A DNA stretch of 64,000 nt from RYN-230 sp963711705. Lineage in GTDB: Bacteria > Actinomycetota > Actinomycetes > Streptosporangiales > Streptosporangiaceae. A model generated the notes under the pieces. The model worked only from the letters and a program-made list of their open reading frames with translations. It was not told the origin of the DNA and ran no database searches. Position 1 is the first letter of the stretch. Every line of letters starts with the position of its first letter. The stretch spans positions 124,001 to 188,000 of the forward strand of contig CAVQFM010000014.1 in assembly GCA_963711705.1 (NCBI GenBank), in the 5' to 3' direction. The position numbers and the translations under genes are program-made. This document shows, piece after piece, positions 17,807 through 27,978 of this stretch.

Positions 17807-18298
17807 TCACCACCCGGCCCACCCTCGTGGCCGCCCATCCGCTGCCCGGCTCGGTGTGAACCACGTGGTCGTGGCAGCGCCTGATCGGCGGCCCGCCCGG
17901 AGCGGGCCGGCCCGCCCCTGGGCCGGCCCGGCCGGCTGCGGGGGCACCTGGCCGTTGACGATCGGGATGTCCCCGCTGTTGTTGCTGGCCGTGATCACGC
18001 TGGCCGCGGTAGGCGCCTGCGGGACCAGGACGGCGGTGGAACCGAACTGGGTGTGCGCGCTGACCCGGTAGGTGGTAGCGCCGGGCGGCAGGACCAGGGT
18101 GAGGTTGCCGAAGCTGTCGGTGACGTTGACCCGCCGCGGCACCTGGGCGAACTGGATCGTGATGTCGCCGGAGTTGTTGCTGGGCATCACGTCACGGGCG
18201 TCCAGCCGGACACTCGATGTTGCCGAAGCTGTCTGGAAGTCCGAATCGGTCAGCGCGGACGCGGTAATGTCACGGAGTTGTTGACACCGATCGCTCAC
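17807..18298 (-). pseudogene. Truncated DUF4097-like beta-repeat protein
   Basis: The minus strand reads TASATSSVRLDARDVMPSNN, SGDITIQFAQVPRRVNVTDS and SNNSGDIPIVNGQVP, a ladder of short strands with repeated NNSGDI turns. This is like the C-terminal part of DUF4097 (adhesin-like, bactofilin-like ladder) proteins. The usual N-terminal transmembrane segment and earlier strands are missing, and the last 40 residues are low-complexity read-through. It looks like a truncated gene, though a short functional form cannot be excluded. Confidence 0.45.
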
Positions 18299-18329
18299 GT
18301 AGGTTGTGGCAGGGATGCCGCTGGGGCCA

Positions 18330-18516
18330 GCATTTGGTCTCGCTGGACGCCTACCGCGCCGACGGGGTACGCCGTCTCTCGGACCAGGGGGGGACCGACG
18401 TGATCGTCGGCTTCCGCTGGCCGTACCACACCGGCCCGGACACCGAGCCGGTGGCCGGCAAGATCGGCAAGCTGCGCCGCTACGCCGAGGAGGTCATCGG
18501 TAAGGTCCGGAACTGA
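18330..18516 (+). pseudogene. C-terminal fragment of an LLM-class (luciferase-like) oxidoreductase
   Basis: The reading GGTDVIVGFRWPYHTGPDTE then IGKLRRYAEEVIGKVRN stop resembles the C-terminal strand and helix of F420- or flavin-dependent luciferase-like monooxygenases. The remainder of the roughly 300-residue barrel is absent upstream, where instead the divergent DUF4097-like remnant begins. I read it as a relic. Confidence 0.35.
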
Positions 18517-18556
18517 CAGGCAACCTGCGGGTGGAAGGCGCCAGCGAGGAGATTTC

Positions 18557-18871
18557 GTGGCAAGCGACCAGGCTCGCGGGGTTACGCTGCCACCGGCAGC
18601 TGGGGGGACGAGGCGGAAGGCGGTGACGGTGGCCAGATTCTGGCGGGCTCTCACCCGGCGGGAGGGCGAACGGCCCGGCCCGGAAGCAGCGGGCGCCGCA
18701 GTGGCGGATCACCCGCCGGCCGACTTCGGGCCGGGTGATCCCGGATCGGCGGACTTCGGGCCCGGGGATCCAGGCTGGGCTGACGCGGGCCTGCCCGACC
18801 CGGGACTGGCCGACAGCGGCCCGGACGATGCCGAGTTATCCAGCCCGGGCTGGGCGGCACTCGGTTGTTAG
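18557..18871 (+). CDS. Hypothetical Pro/Gly/Asp-rich protein
   Basis: A 104-residue open frame with GTG 18557 behind GAGGAG. The first half is basic (VARFWRALTRREGERPG), and the second half is low-complexity with two copies of ADFGPGDPG and related DPGLADSGPDD stretches. There is no recognised domain and no membrane segment. The ribosome binding site gives some support; codon bias alone would also give an open frame in DNA this GC-rich. Confidence 0.3.
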   Translation: MASDQARGVTLPPAAGGTRRKAVTVARFWRALTRREGERPGPEAAGAAVADHPPADFGPGDPGSADFGPGDPGWADAGLPDPGLADSGPDDAELSSPGWAALGC

Positions 18872-18953
18872 CTGACCGCGGCCGGACCCGGCCCAGACCG
18901 CCGGTCCCGGCCCGGAGAGCGCGCGGCCGCAGCCTCTGGACGCCGCGCTGTGG

Positions 18954-19394
18954 ATGCGTGCCCACGGCGTGACGCTGGCCGCGGTGGCGCTGGTCGCCGG
19001 GCAGCTGTGGTGGGCCGGGGTCCTGCCCGGCCACTCCTACTTCCGCCAGGACGACGCGCTGCTTATGCTGCGCGAGCCGTTCGGCAACCGTGCGGCCATC
19101 CTGGTCCCGCTCACCGTCTACCTGTTCAGCCCGCTGTGGCTGGCCGGGGTGGCCTGGTGGTCGGTGGCCATCGCGGACGGTCAGCTACCGGCATGCCTAC
19201 CAATGGTGGCGGCGGCTGGCCCAGCCTGGGCGCTGACCGCGCTGCTGCCGCGCTCATCCACCCCGGCCCCTCGAGTGGTGCCGGTGCTCGCGGCCAGACT
19301 GCGGTATAGCGTCGGTGTCGTGCCGGAGCCCGGGGATTTCGCTGATGGGAGATGCTGCGGCCGGCGCCGATCGCTTTGCCTGGAGACGCTGTGA
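18954..19394 (+). pseudogene. N-terminal fragment of a polytopic membrane protein
   Basis: The first 80 residues are coding-like: VTLAAVALVAGQLWWAGVLP, then HSYFRQDDALLMLREPFG and a second hydrophobic stretch. This is similar to the start of actinobacterial membrane glycosyltransferase-like proteins, where a short Q/DD motif follows the first helix. After about residue 100 the translation loses protein character and simply runs to a stop that overlaps the next gene's GTG. Probably a truncated relic. Confidence 0.35.
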
Positions 19395-20827
19395 CCACGA
19401 AGTTGTGCAGGCCGGACGAGCTCCGGTCGCTGTTCCTGTTTGAGAAGCTGACCGATGCCCAGCTCGATTGGCTCTGCCAGCGGGGCCGCATCGAGGTCTT
19501 CCCGGCCGGCCCGGTGTACACCGAAGGCGACCCGGCGAGGACTTTCTATGTCCTGCTGGAAGGCACCCTGGTCCTGTCGCGGCGGGTGGGTACCGACGAC
19601 ATAGAGGTGGGCAGGACCTCGCAGCGCGGCGTGTACGCCGGCGCGTGGGAGGCCTACCTGAGTACCCCAGCCGCACAGGTTTACAACAGCTCGGTGCGGG
19701 TGACCGAGCCGTCGCGGTTCTTCGTGCTGGACGCCGAGGTGTTCGCCACGCTGATGCACGAGTGGTTCCCGATGGCGGTGCACCTGCTGGAGGGGGCGTT
19801 CTTCGGCGCCAGGAACATGTACGAGCTGACCGGGCAGCGCGAGCGGCTGCTCGCGCTCGGCTCGCTGTCGGCCGGCCTGACCCACGAGCTGAACAACCCG
19901 GCCGCGGCCACGGTCCGGGCGGCCGCCACGCTACGGGAGCGGATCGGCGACATGCGGCGCCAGCTGAGCGCGATCACGGGCGGGCCGGACCACAAGGTCA
20001 CCCTGGAGACGCTGGCCGAGCTGCAGGAAGAGGCCGCTGAGCGGGTGCCGAAGACGCAGGCTCTGTCGCCGTTGGAGGCATCGGACCGGGAGGATGCCAT
20101 CACTGGCTGGCTGGACTCCCACGGGCTGGGCGAGAGCTGGCAGCTGGCCCCGGCCTTTGTGGCCGCCGGGCTGGATGTCTCCTGGCTGGAGCGCGTCACG
20201 GCGGCGGTAGACGGCGGGCCGCTGGCGGCGGTGCTGCGGTGGTTGGCTGACACCGTCGAGACCGAACTGCTGACGAACGAGATCGAGGGCTCGGCCACGC
20301 GGATCTCCACCCTGGTCGGCGCGGCCAAGCAGTACTCCCAGCTCGACCGGGCCCCGGAGCAGGTCGTTGACGTGCATGAGCTGCTGGACAGCACGCTGGC
20401 GATGCTGTCCGGGAAGATCCCGCAGGGCATCCGCGTGGTGCAGGACTATGACCGGTCGCTGCCTGCGATCCCCGTGTACGCAGCCGAGCTGAACCAGGCG
20501 TGGACCAACTTGATCGACAACGCGCTGTCGGCGATGGGCGAGACCGGCGTGCTGACCGTGCGGACCGGGCTGGACCACGACCACGTGTTCGTGGAGATCT
20601 GCGACACCGGTCCAGGGGTGCCGCCAGAGATCCGGGAGCGGATATTCGAGCCCTTCTTCACCACCAAACCAGTGGGCCAGGGCACCGGGCTCGGCCTCAA
20701 CATCGCCTGGCGCATCGTGGTCAACAAGCACCACGGGAACATCCGGGTGGAGTCCGCCCCCGGCAACACCCGGTTCACGGTGTGGCTGCCAGTTACACCC
20801 GCGAACCCGGAGCGCGCGAACGACTGA
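19391..20827 (+). CDS. Histidine kinase with N-terminal cyclic-nucleotide-binding domain
   Basis: A 478-residue soluble kinase. Residues 1-120 form a cNMP-binding/CRP-like barrel (LFLFEKLTDAQLDWLCQRGR, VYTEGDPARTFYVLLEGTLV). The H box is LGSLSAGLTHELNNPAAATV with the acceptor His, followed by a long helical spacer. The HATPase has NLIDNALSAMGETG, CDTGPGVPPEIRERIFEPFF and GQGTGLGLNIAWRIV. It starts at GTG 19391 behind GGAG. There is no adjacent response regulator, so it is an orphan. It could sense a nucleotide or redox signal through the barrel. Confidence 0.88.
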   Translation: MTTKLCRPDELRSLFLFEKLTDAQLDWLCQRGRIEVFPAGPVYTEGDPARTFYVLLEGTLVLSRRVGTDDIEVGRTSQRGVYAGAWEAYLSTPAAQVYNSSVRVTEPSRFFVLDAEVFATLMHEWFPMAVHLLEGAFFGARNMYELTGQRERLLALGSLSAGLTHELNNPAAATVRAAATLRERIGDMRRQLSAITGGPDHKVTLETLAELQEEAAERVPKTQALSPLEASDREDAITGWLDSHGLGESWQLAPAFVAAGLDVSWLERVTAAVDGGPLAAVLRWLADTVETELLTNEIEGSATRISTLVGAAKQYSQLDRAPEQVVDVHELLDSTLAMLSGKIPQGIRVVQDYDRSLPAIPVYAAELNQAWTNLIDNALSAMGETGVLTVRTGLDHDHVFVEICDTGPGVPPEIRERIFEPFFTTKPVGQGTGLGLNIAWRIVVNKHHGNIRVESAPGNTRFTVWLPVTPANPERAND

Positions 20828-21088
20828 GAACGCATCATCACCCCCCTTACTGCGCGCCGCGTAGCTAGCAACTGCGAGAACCGGGCCTCCCAGCACACGG
20901 GCCGAAGCGTCCCGGCAGAGGAAGAGAACAAGATACGGCCCCTGATACGTCTGGAGGTGTCTCCGCAAGGAGGCGGCCAGGAGCCCGGCGAAAACGCGCG
21001 GATCTACCGAAGGTGCCCGCCTGCCTGGCAGGCTGTTCCGTGGCCGGGCGGTGGAGCGCTGCCCACGAAGTGACCGAGAGGTTTGCCC

Positions 21089-21565
21089 ATGACGGTGGTG
21101 ACGCTGCGCCCGGTGGAGGACAGCGACCTGGACGCCCTGTTCGCGCAGATGCGCGACCCCGTGGGCGTCCGGATGGCGGCGTTCACCCCGGAGAACCCTG
21201 ACGACCGCCACGCCTTCGATGCGCACATGGCCAGGGTGCGGAGTTCTCCGGACATCACCCACCGGGCGGTGGTCTGCGATGGCCGGCTCGCCGGGAGCAT
21301 CGCCAGTTTCCCCGCCGACGGCCAGGCCGAGGTTACCTACTGGATCGATCGCGCGCTGTGGGGGCAGGGAATCGCCACCCGGGCTCTGGCATTGCTCCTT
21401 GAATTGGTACCGGCCCGTCCCCTGTACGCTCGCGCGGCCAGCGACAACGCCGGCTCACTGCGCGTTCTGCAAAAATGCGGTTTCCAAGCAGTCGGGACCG
21501 AAATCTCGTTCGCTCCGGGGCGGAACACGGACATCGAAGAGACCATCCTCCGGCTGGACGGCTGA
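21089..21565 (+). CDS. GNAT-family N-acetyltransferase
   Basis: A 158-residue acetyltransferase with VTLRPVEDSDLDALFAQMRD at the N-terminus, the beta-4 region EVTYWIDRALWGQGIATRAL (acetyl-CoA pyrophosphate loop), and ASDNAGSLRVLQKCGFQAVG. GAGAGG at 21076-21081 precedes ATG 21089. The substrate is unknown. The 260 nt before it (20828-21088) show no other gene. Confidence 0.85.
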   Translation: MTVVTLRPVEDSDLDALFAQMRDPVGVRMAAFTPENPDDRHAFDAHMARVRSSPDITHRAVVCDGRLAGSIASFPADGQAEVTYWIDRALWGQGIATRALALLLELVPARPLYARAASDNAGSLRVLQKCGFQAVGTEISFAPGRNTDIEETILRLDG

Positions 21566-21705
21566 CGGTCAAATCCCCCGGTGAGGTTCGCGCCAGCGGC
21601 CGTCTATGGCCGCCGAGGCCGGCTGACCGGCGGGGTGCCTGCGGGGCTTGCTGGCCACGGTGGCTGGTTGCAGACTTGCGTGGTGGGCCAGCTCAGGGGC
21701 GATCG

Positions 21706-24310
21706 GTGAGCGAGGGGCCGCGGGGTGAGGTGGTCATCCGGACTCCGGACCGGCGGCTGCGGGTGTTCGTGAGTTCCACGCTGGGTGAGCTGGCCGGGGA
21801 GCGGCGGGCTGTTTCGCGGGCGATCTCGGCGCTGCGGCTGACCCCGGTGATGTTCGAGGCGGGGGCCCGGCCGTATCCGCCGGCCGAGGTGTACCGGGCG
21901 TACCTGGCGCAGAGCGATGTGTTCATCGGCGTGTACTGGCAGCGGTACGGCCAGCTCGTCCCCGGCGCGCAGGTCTCGGGCCTGGAGGAGGAGTTCGAGC
22001 TGTCGGGCGGGCTGCCGCGGCTGCTGTATGTCAAGGCGCCGGCGCCCGGGCGCGAGCCGCGGCTGGCTGATCTGCTGGCCCGTATCAGGGAGGACTCCTC
22101 GGCGTCCTACCGCTATTTCCGCACTCCGGCTGAGCTGGGCCGGCTGGTGCGTGATGACCTGGCGGTGCTGCTGAGCGAGCGGTTCGCCGCCACGCGGCCG
22201 GGCCGCGGCCACCGCGCCGTCGCCGGCGCACGCCCGTGCGCCGCGCCCGCTGCCGGTGAGCACGACGTCGCTGCTGGGGCGGGACCAGGCCATCGATGAA
22301 GTAGCCGGGCTGGTGGAGCGTTCGGGGGCGCGGCTGGTGACGCTGACCGGCCCGGGCGGGGTCGGCAAGACCCGGCTGGCAGTGGCGGTAGGCCAGCGGC
22401 TGCGTGACCGGTTCGACGCGGGCACCGTGTTCGTGCCGCTGGAGGCGGTCACCGAGCCCGGGCTGGCCCTGGCCGCGGTCGGGCGGATGGCGGGCGCGGA
22501 CCTGGCACGGACAGGCCCGCCGCTGGAGGCGCTGGCCGAGATGTTCGGCGACGATGCCTGGCTGCTGATCTTGGACAACCTGGAGCAGGTGCTCCAGGTT
22601 GCCCCCGACCTGGGGGAGCTGCTGGCCCGCTGCCCGCGGGTGGTGATCCTGGCCACCAGCCGCACGGTCCTGCGGCTGCGGGCCGAGCGGGAGTACCCAG
22701 TGGCACCGCTGCCAGCCGGGCCCGCCACCGGATCGGCCGACGAGGCCGCGGCCTGGCCGGCGGTGGCGTTGTTCGTGGACCGGGCCCGCGCGGTGCGGCC
22801 CGGTTTTGCCCTCACCGCGGGCAACGCGGCGGCGGTGGCTGAGATCTGCCGGCGTCTTGAGGGCCTGCCGCTGGCCATCGAGCTGGCCGCCGCCCGCACC
22901 CGGCTGCTGGACCCCGCCGCGCTGCTCGACCGGCTGGCGGCCTCACTGGACGCGCTCGGGACCGGCGCGATCGACCTGCCCGAGCGGCAGCGCACCCTGC
23001 GGGCCACGGTCGAGTGGAGCGTGGGCCTGCTGACGGACGCCGAGCGGTCGCTGCTGGAAGTCACCGCGGTGTTCACCGGCGGCTGGACCATCCCGGCCGC
23101 CGCCCAGGTGGCGGGCCTGGCGGAGGACCGGGCGCTGGAGCTGTTGGAGGCACTGGCCCGCCACAGCCTGGTCTATACCGACAGTGCTGACCTTGGGCCG
23201 CGGTCGCGGATGCTGGAGACCGTCCGCGAGTTCGTAGCCGAGCGGCTGGCGGCCCGGCCCGACGCCGACCAGGTCGGGCGCCGCCACGCCGAGTACTACC
23301 GGGCGCTGGCTGAGCAGGCGGACCGGCCGCTGCGCGGCCCGGGCCAGAACGAGTGGCTGGAGCGGCTGCAGGCGGATGCGGGCAACCTGGCCGCCGCGGT
23401 GCGCTGGTACCTGGCCCACGACGCGGGGCCGCTGCCGCACCTGTTCCGGGTGCTGTGGCTGTTCTGGACGCGGCGGGACATGGAACGCGAGGCCCGCCCG
23501 TGGGTCGAGCAGCTGCTGCCCGCCGCCGGCGCGCTGGATCCACAGCTCCGGGCCGAGCTGGCGTGGACCGCCGCTGTGCTCGCCGTCGACACCGGTGATG
23601 ACGCGGCGGCGCTGGCGGCCCGCGAGCGCCTGGCGCCGCTGCTGGCCGGGATGCAGGACCCATTCCTGCACGCGGTATCCCAGCTGGCGCTGGCGTGGAC
23701 CTCGCCGATCGCCGGTGACCTGGACGGGGCTTTGCGGGAGGTCGCTGTGTCGCTGGCGGAGCTGCGCGGCCAGGATGAGCCCGTCTTCACCGCCATTGCC
23801 GCGTTCGGCGTCGGCTCCCTGGAGACGGCGCTGGGCCGCCACGATGACGCCTCGCGGCACCTGCGCGAAGCGCGCGACCTGGCGCAGCGATTCGGCGGTG
23901 ACTGGCTCAGCGCGGGCTGCCAGGCGGAGCTGGGCATCCTGGAGGTCCTCGGCGGCAGGCTCGATGAAGCCCGGGTGCTGCTCGATCAGGCGCTGGATCT
24001 GAGCCAGGCCGCCCGCAGCACCCCGTTTGTCACCCTGTGCCTGGCCGCGCACGCCTGGCTGGCACTCGCCGAGGGCGACCCGGAACGGGCGGCGCTGCTG
24101 GAAGGCGCGGCCGAGGGACTGCGCCGGCGGGTCGGCCTGCCGACGTGGCCGCTGCTCCGGCGGGTAGAGGCCGAACTGGTAGCCCAGGTCCGCGAGCGGC
24201 TGGGTGCAGGCCAGTTCGACCAGGCGTTCTCGGCCGGCTCTGCGCTCACCCAGCGCGAGGCGATAGCCGTCACCCGGAACCAGCGTGACCGCGGCACCCA
24301 GGCGTCCTGA
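21706..24310 (+). CDS. DUF4062-NB-ARC-TPR STAND ATPase, frameshifted
   Basis: The N-terminus (about residues 10-165) is a DUF4062 domain: RRLRVFVSSTLGELAGERRA and YLAQSDVFIGVYWQRYGQLV. After one indel near 22190-22200 comes a STAND NTPase: LLGRDQAIDEVAGLV, Walker A LTGPGGVGKTRLA, Walker B WLLILDNLEQVL, sensor region VVILATSRTVLRL and GLPLAIELAAARTR. A winged-helix and a TPR-like helical C-terminus follow, with no HTH at the end. GTG 21706 has AGGGG upstream. Family members are signal-transducing switches; related architectures occur in regulators and in antiphage proteins. The gene is unlinked to a cluster. Confidence 0.75.
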
Positions 24311-24594
24311 GCCCGGTGACTACTGTTCCGCACGTTCATTCGCGGGCTCCTGCCGTGGGGCAGTCACGTGCTGCAAGGGCAGTATGGACGCCTGGTAATC
24401 ACGCGGCCTGGATGCTCACCAACCGCTCTTATCTCCAGCGGGCGATCAGCTGATCCCGTAACCAGATCCGGATCTGGGCACCTGACGGCGCGGTGCCAGG
24501 ACTTGCTGCGGCTACGGCCGGAGCTTCATCATTAGGCCAATGGCGTCACCCCAGTGACCGCGGCCTGCGCTGCTGATGAACCCAGGACCAGTCG

Positions 24595-27059
24595 ATGGAT
24601 GCCGAGCACGTCCTGACCCCCAAGACTGGGGCCGGAGCGCCGAAAGAAGCCGCTGCCCATCCGGTCCCGGCCACCCGGCACCAAGGTGCGGAGCGGCTCC
24701 GTTCGCTCGTGCTTGGCCCCCGGGGTGGCGGCGTCACCCGCCGCCGGGCGTCGGACGCCGTCCGGCTCGGCGCCGCAATCGTGCTGGTGGCCATCTGCAT
24801 TGCGCTGATCCGGGCCAACACGTCGCTGGAGATCCAGCTCACCAAGCTGCTCACGCCCCCGCCCACGGGCATCCGCTGGCTGGTCAGCACGCTCTGGCAG
24901 CTCGGCTCGTTCGGGGTCATCGCGGCGCTCGCGCTCCTTGGCCTGGTGGTCCCCCGGCTGGCCGCGGTCCGGCAGATGGCCATCGCCGGGCTGGCCACGC
25001 TGGGGGTGTGCCTGCTGCTCTCGGCGGTGCTCGGGCCGGCCGGGGCCGGCCGCCGGTCCCGCAGCTGCCCGGCGTCGTCACCGCTTTCCCGGTGACCCAG
25101 CTGGCCGTGGCCATGGCCGTCGCGCTTACCGGCCTGCCGTTCCTGAGCCGGCCCATGCACCGGATCGTGGGCATCGCCCTGGCCCTGGCCGCCCTGTCCG
25201 CGCTGATCGGTGGCTACGGCCTGCCGTTCAACATTGCCGCGTCCATCGTCATCGGCTGGGGCATGGCGGCCGCCTGCCACCTGGCGATGGGCTCTCCGGC
25301 TGGGCTGCTGTCGGCGGCTGAGGTCACCGAGGCCGTGCGGGACCTGCGGGTCAACGTGCGGGCGCTGGCCCCAGTACCCGGGCAGGAGTGGGGGGAGCAG
25401 ACGTTCGCGGGCGAGGACGACCAGGGCCGGCGGCTGGAGCTGGCCGTGTACGGCCGGGACGCATCCGACGCCCAGTGGCTGACCAAGCTGTGGCGGTTCC
25501 TGATCTACCGCGACTCGGGTCCCACGCTGATGATCCACCGCCTGCAGCAAGTGGAGCACGAGGCCTACCTCACGCTGCTGGCGGGACGGCTGGGCGTGCT
25601 GGTGCCGGAGGTGGTGGCGGCGGGCCGGTGCGGGCCCAGTAACGACGCTGCCCTCGTCACCCGGCCACCGCCCGGTCCCCGGCTCGCTGACCTGCCCGCC
25701 GACCAGGTCGGTGACGAGGTTCTCGACGAGTTCCTGCGGTCGGTGCTGAGCCTGCGCGCCGCGGGTATCGCTCACGGCGCGCTCAGCCCAGAGACCGTCC
25801 TGGTCACCGGGGACGGCCCCGGGCTGCGTGACTTCCGGCGGGCCTCGGCATCAGCGCCGGCCACCCGCACCGACCGGGACCTGGCGGCGGCGCTGGGCGC
25901 GGCGGCCGTAGTGGCCGGGGTGGACCGGGTGGTCGCCGCGGCCCACCGGGTGCTGGACGCCGCGACCGTGCAGTCCGTGCTTACCCAGCTGCAGCGGTCC
26001 ACGCTGGACCCGGTGACCGTGCGGCTGGCCAAGCCACATAAGAACTTCGTGCGCTCACTGCGCGAGTCGCTGGCCAAGGCGTTTGGCGTGGATGTCCCGA
26101 AGCTGGTCGAGGCGAAGCGGATCAGCTGGCCGAACCTGCTGATGGTGGTGGGCAGCCTGATCGGGCTGTGGGCGATCATCGGGGTGCTGTCTGACGCGTC
26201 CGGGTCGCTGGATGTCATGCGCGGCGCCAGCTGGGGCTGGGTCGCGCTGGCGTTCGTGCTGGCCCAGCTGCCGGTGCTGAGCGACGCCTGGGCGCTCACC
26301 GGCGCGGTCGTCGCGCCGATGCCGTACGGCCGGTGCGTGGCGCTCGAGACGTCCAACCTGTTCACCTCCCTGGTCGGCGGGCAGGCGGCGGTGTTCGGCG
26401 TCCGGGTGCGGTTCTTCCAGCGGCAGGGGCTTGAAGTGGACTCGGCGGTCAGCGCCGGGGCCATCGCCAGCACCGCCAGCTGGGTGGTGAAGACCCTGCT
26501 GTTCCTGATCTCCATCCCGTTCGCGGTGGGTGACTTTCACGTCCCGTCCAGCGGCGGCGGCGAGAAGCAGGCGGCGGTGTGGATCGTGATCATCGTGGTG
26601 CTGGCCGTCGCGGTGGTGGCCGCGGTGGTGACCCTGGTGCCACGGGTGCGCCGCCTGGCCACCGAGCGGGCCCGGCCGCACCTGATCACCATCTGGTCTG
26701 ATCTGAAGGCGATTGCCACCGAGCCCCGGAAGATCGTGTACGTCCTGGCCGGCGCCACGATCAGCCAGCTGCTCATCGCGCTGTGCCTGGGCGCGACCCT
26801 GCACGCCGTCGGGGAGCATTTGACCCTGGCGACGATCATCGTCGTGCAGACGCTGGCCTCGATCATCGGCGGCGCGGCGCCGGTGCCCGGCGGGGCCGGG
26901 GTCATCGAGGCCGGCACGATCGCTGGCCTGACCGCCGCGGGCGTGCCGCAGAGCCAGGCGGTGGCCGCGGTGTTTATCGAGCGGCTGTTTACCGCCTACC
27001 TGCCGCCCGTCTGGGGCTGGCTGACCCTGGTGTGGATGCGCCGCCGCGAATACCTCTGA
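24595..27059 (+). CDS. Flippase-like (LPG-synthase TM domain) protein with a kinase-like middle, frameshifted
   Basis: The N-terminal part (ATG 24595) has transmembrane helices. The frame shifts by one near 25040-25055, after LLSAVLGPAGAG and before PQLPGVVTAFPVTQL. The middle looks like a degraded RIO/ABC1-type kinase fold (QQVEHEAYLTLLAGRLGVLV, ALVTRPPPGPRLADLP, AGIAHGALSPETVLVTG). The C-terminal 350 residues are the LPG_synthase_TM/UPF0104 region (TSLVGGQAAVFGVRVRFFQR, PVPGGAGVIEAGTIAGLTAA). Such proteins are linked to envelope lipid metabolism, but the exact activity is unproven. The 284 nt upstream hold nothing I can support. Confidence 0.72.
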
Positions 27060-27074
27060 GCCAGCCATTCCAGG

Positions 27075-27109
27075 GGAGACTTTTCGGCAAATACGTACCA
27101 AAAGTCTCC
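27075..27109. terminator. Hairpin between convergent genes
   Basis: GGAGACTTTT at 27075-27084 pairs perfectly with AAAAGTCTCC at 27100-27109 across a 15-nt loop. It lies between the stop of the plus-strand flippase-like gene (27059) and the stop of the minus-strand ParB-like gene (27156), so it can serve both strands; the T/A runs inside the stem resemble a U-tract. Confidence 0.6.
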
Positions 27110-27155
27110 GCCCGAACGTCAGCGCCGGGGTGTCACCGGCTGGTGGGGCTGGCGC

Positions 27156-27644
27156 TTAGTGAGCGGCGCGGAGGTGGGTGACCGTGGCCCAGACAGCGCG
27201 CTCGCCCAGGGCGCGGGCCACCGCGATCCGGTGATGGCCGTCCAGCACGTAGAAGGCGTCGCCGTACTGGTACAGGTCAACGGGTTCCATCCCGCGCCCC
27301 GACCGGACTTCGGCGGCGATCCGCTCGAACCGGGTCCGGGGCAGCTGGGAGGTCGGCCGGAAACGGCGGTCGAAACTGAGGGTCGGCTCGACCGACCCGA
27401 TGATGCAGTCAATCGGCACCGAAGCCTGGTCCATCGGCCCCACCCGGCCCACCCGCGGCCCGCCCCGGCCAGCGGCACCCGACCCGGCCGCCGCGGCCAC
27501 CGCGGCCGTCTGGGCCAGCACCTCCAGGCGGTTACAGCGGGACGGCCGACCCCGCAGCAGGTCAGCCAGCCGGGCCCAGCGGGCCCGGCGCCTGGCCCGC
27601 TCGAAGTCGTCGCGGGCGTCGGCCAGAGGGAATCCGGTCTGCAT
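27156..27644 (-). CDS. ParB/Srx-like domain protein
   Basis: A 162-residue protein. The second half has SVPIDCIIGSVEP, PRTRFERIAAEVRSG, VDLYQYGDAFYVLDGHHRIA and ALGERAVWATVTH. DGHHRIA is the ParB/sulfiredoxin-like nucleotide-binding motif (GxxR variant). The N-terminal half is a basic helix (RDDFERARRRARWARLADLL). It lacks the KorB/HTH part of chromosome-partitioning ParB, so partitioning is unlikely. ATG 27644 follows AGGAAG. The role is unknown; such proteins are common singletons in actinomycetes. Confidence 0.65.
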   Translation of the reverse strand: MQTGFPLADARDDFERARRRARWARLADLLRGRPSRCNRLEVLAQTAAVAAAAGSGAAGRGGPRVGRVGPMDQASVPIDCIIGSVEPTLSFDRRFRPTSQLPRTRFERIAAEVRSGRGMEPVDLYQYGDAFYVLDGHHRIAVARALGERAVWATVTHLRAAH

Positions 27645-27738
27645 GGCACTGCTTCCTAGGCGACTGGCTATTTACGACAACCGGACGACCCCGCCTGGTA
27701 TGCCCGCTGGCACCGGGCATCCGCGGTTTTTTACGCAG

Positions 27739-27846
27739 TCATTTACGCCGCGGCCGGAGCCGCTGGGCCGGGCACTCCAGCAGGTAGTAGCTGAGCGTGG
27801 CGGCGGCCGTGGTCTGCGCGGCGATGGCGATCAGCAGGCGGCCTGT
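27739..27846 (-). pseudogene. C-terminal remnant of an acyltransferase-3 membrane protein
   Basis: The minus strand reads GRLLIAIAAQTTAAATLSYY followed by LLECPAQRLRPRRK and a stop. The last helix plus SYYLLExPA is the typical C-terminus of acyltransferase-3 family membrane proteins (SYxxxERP). No upstream part of the gene is found in 27850-27980. The remainder of 27645-27978 is uninformative. Confidence 0.4.
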
Positions 27847-27978
27847 ACACCCCGCCAATACTGTGCAGCAACTGGTAGCACGTGCTCAGCCACAGCACCC
27901 TCCCTCCGGTCAGGCGTTGCAACGATCCCTTGAGCCTGGGGCCAGAGACGGCCGAAAGTCCCGGCGCTGACGCGTGAG

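Noticed and set aside
27156..27644. Chromosome-partitioning ParB
   Set aside because: Only the ParB/Srx-like motif is present. The HTH and C-terminal dimer domain are missing, and no parA or parS-like site was seen.
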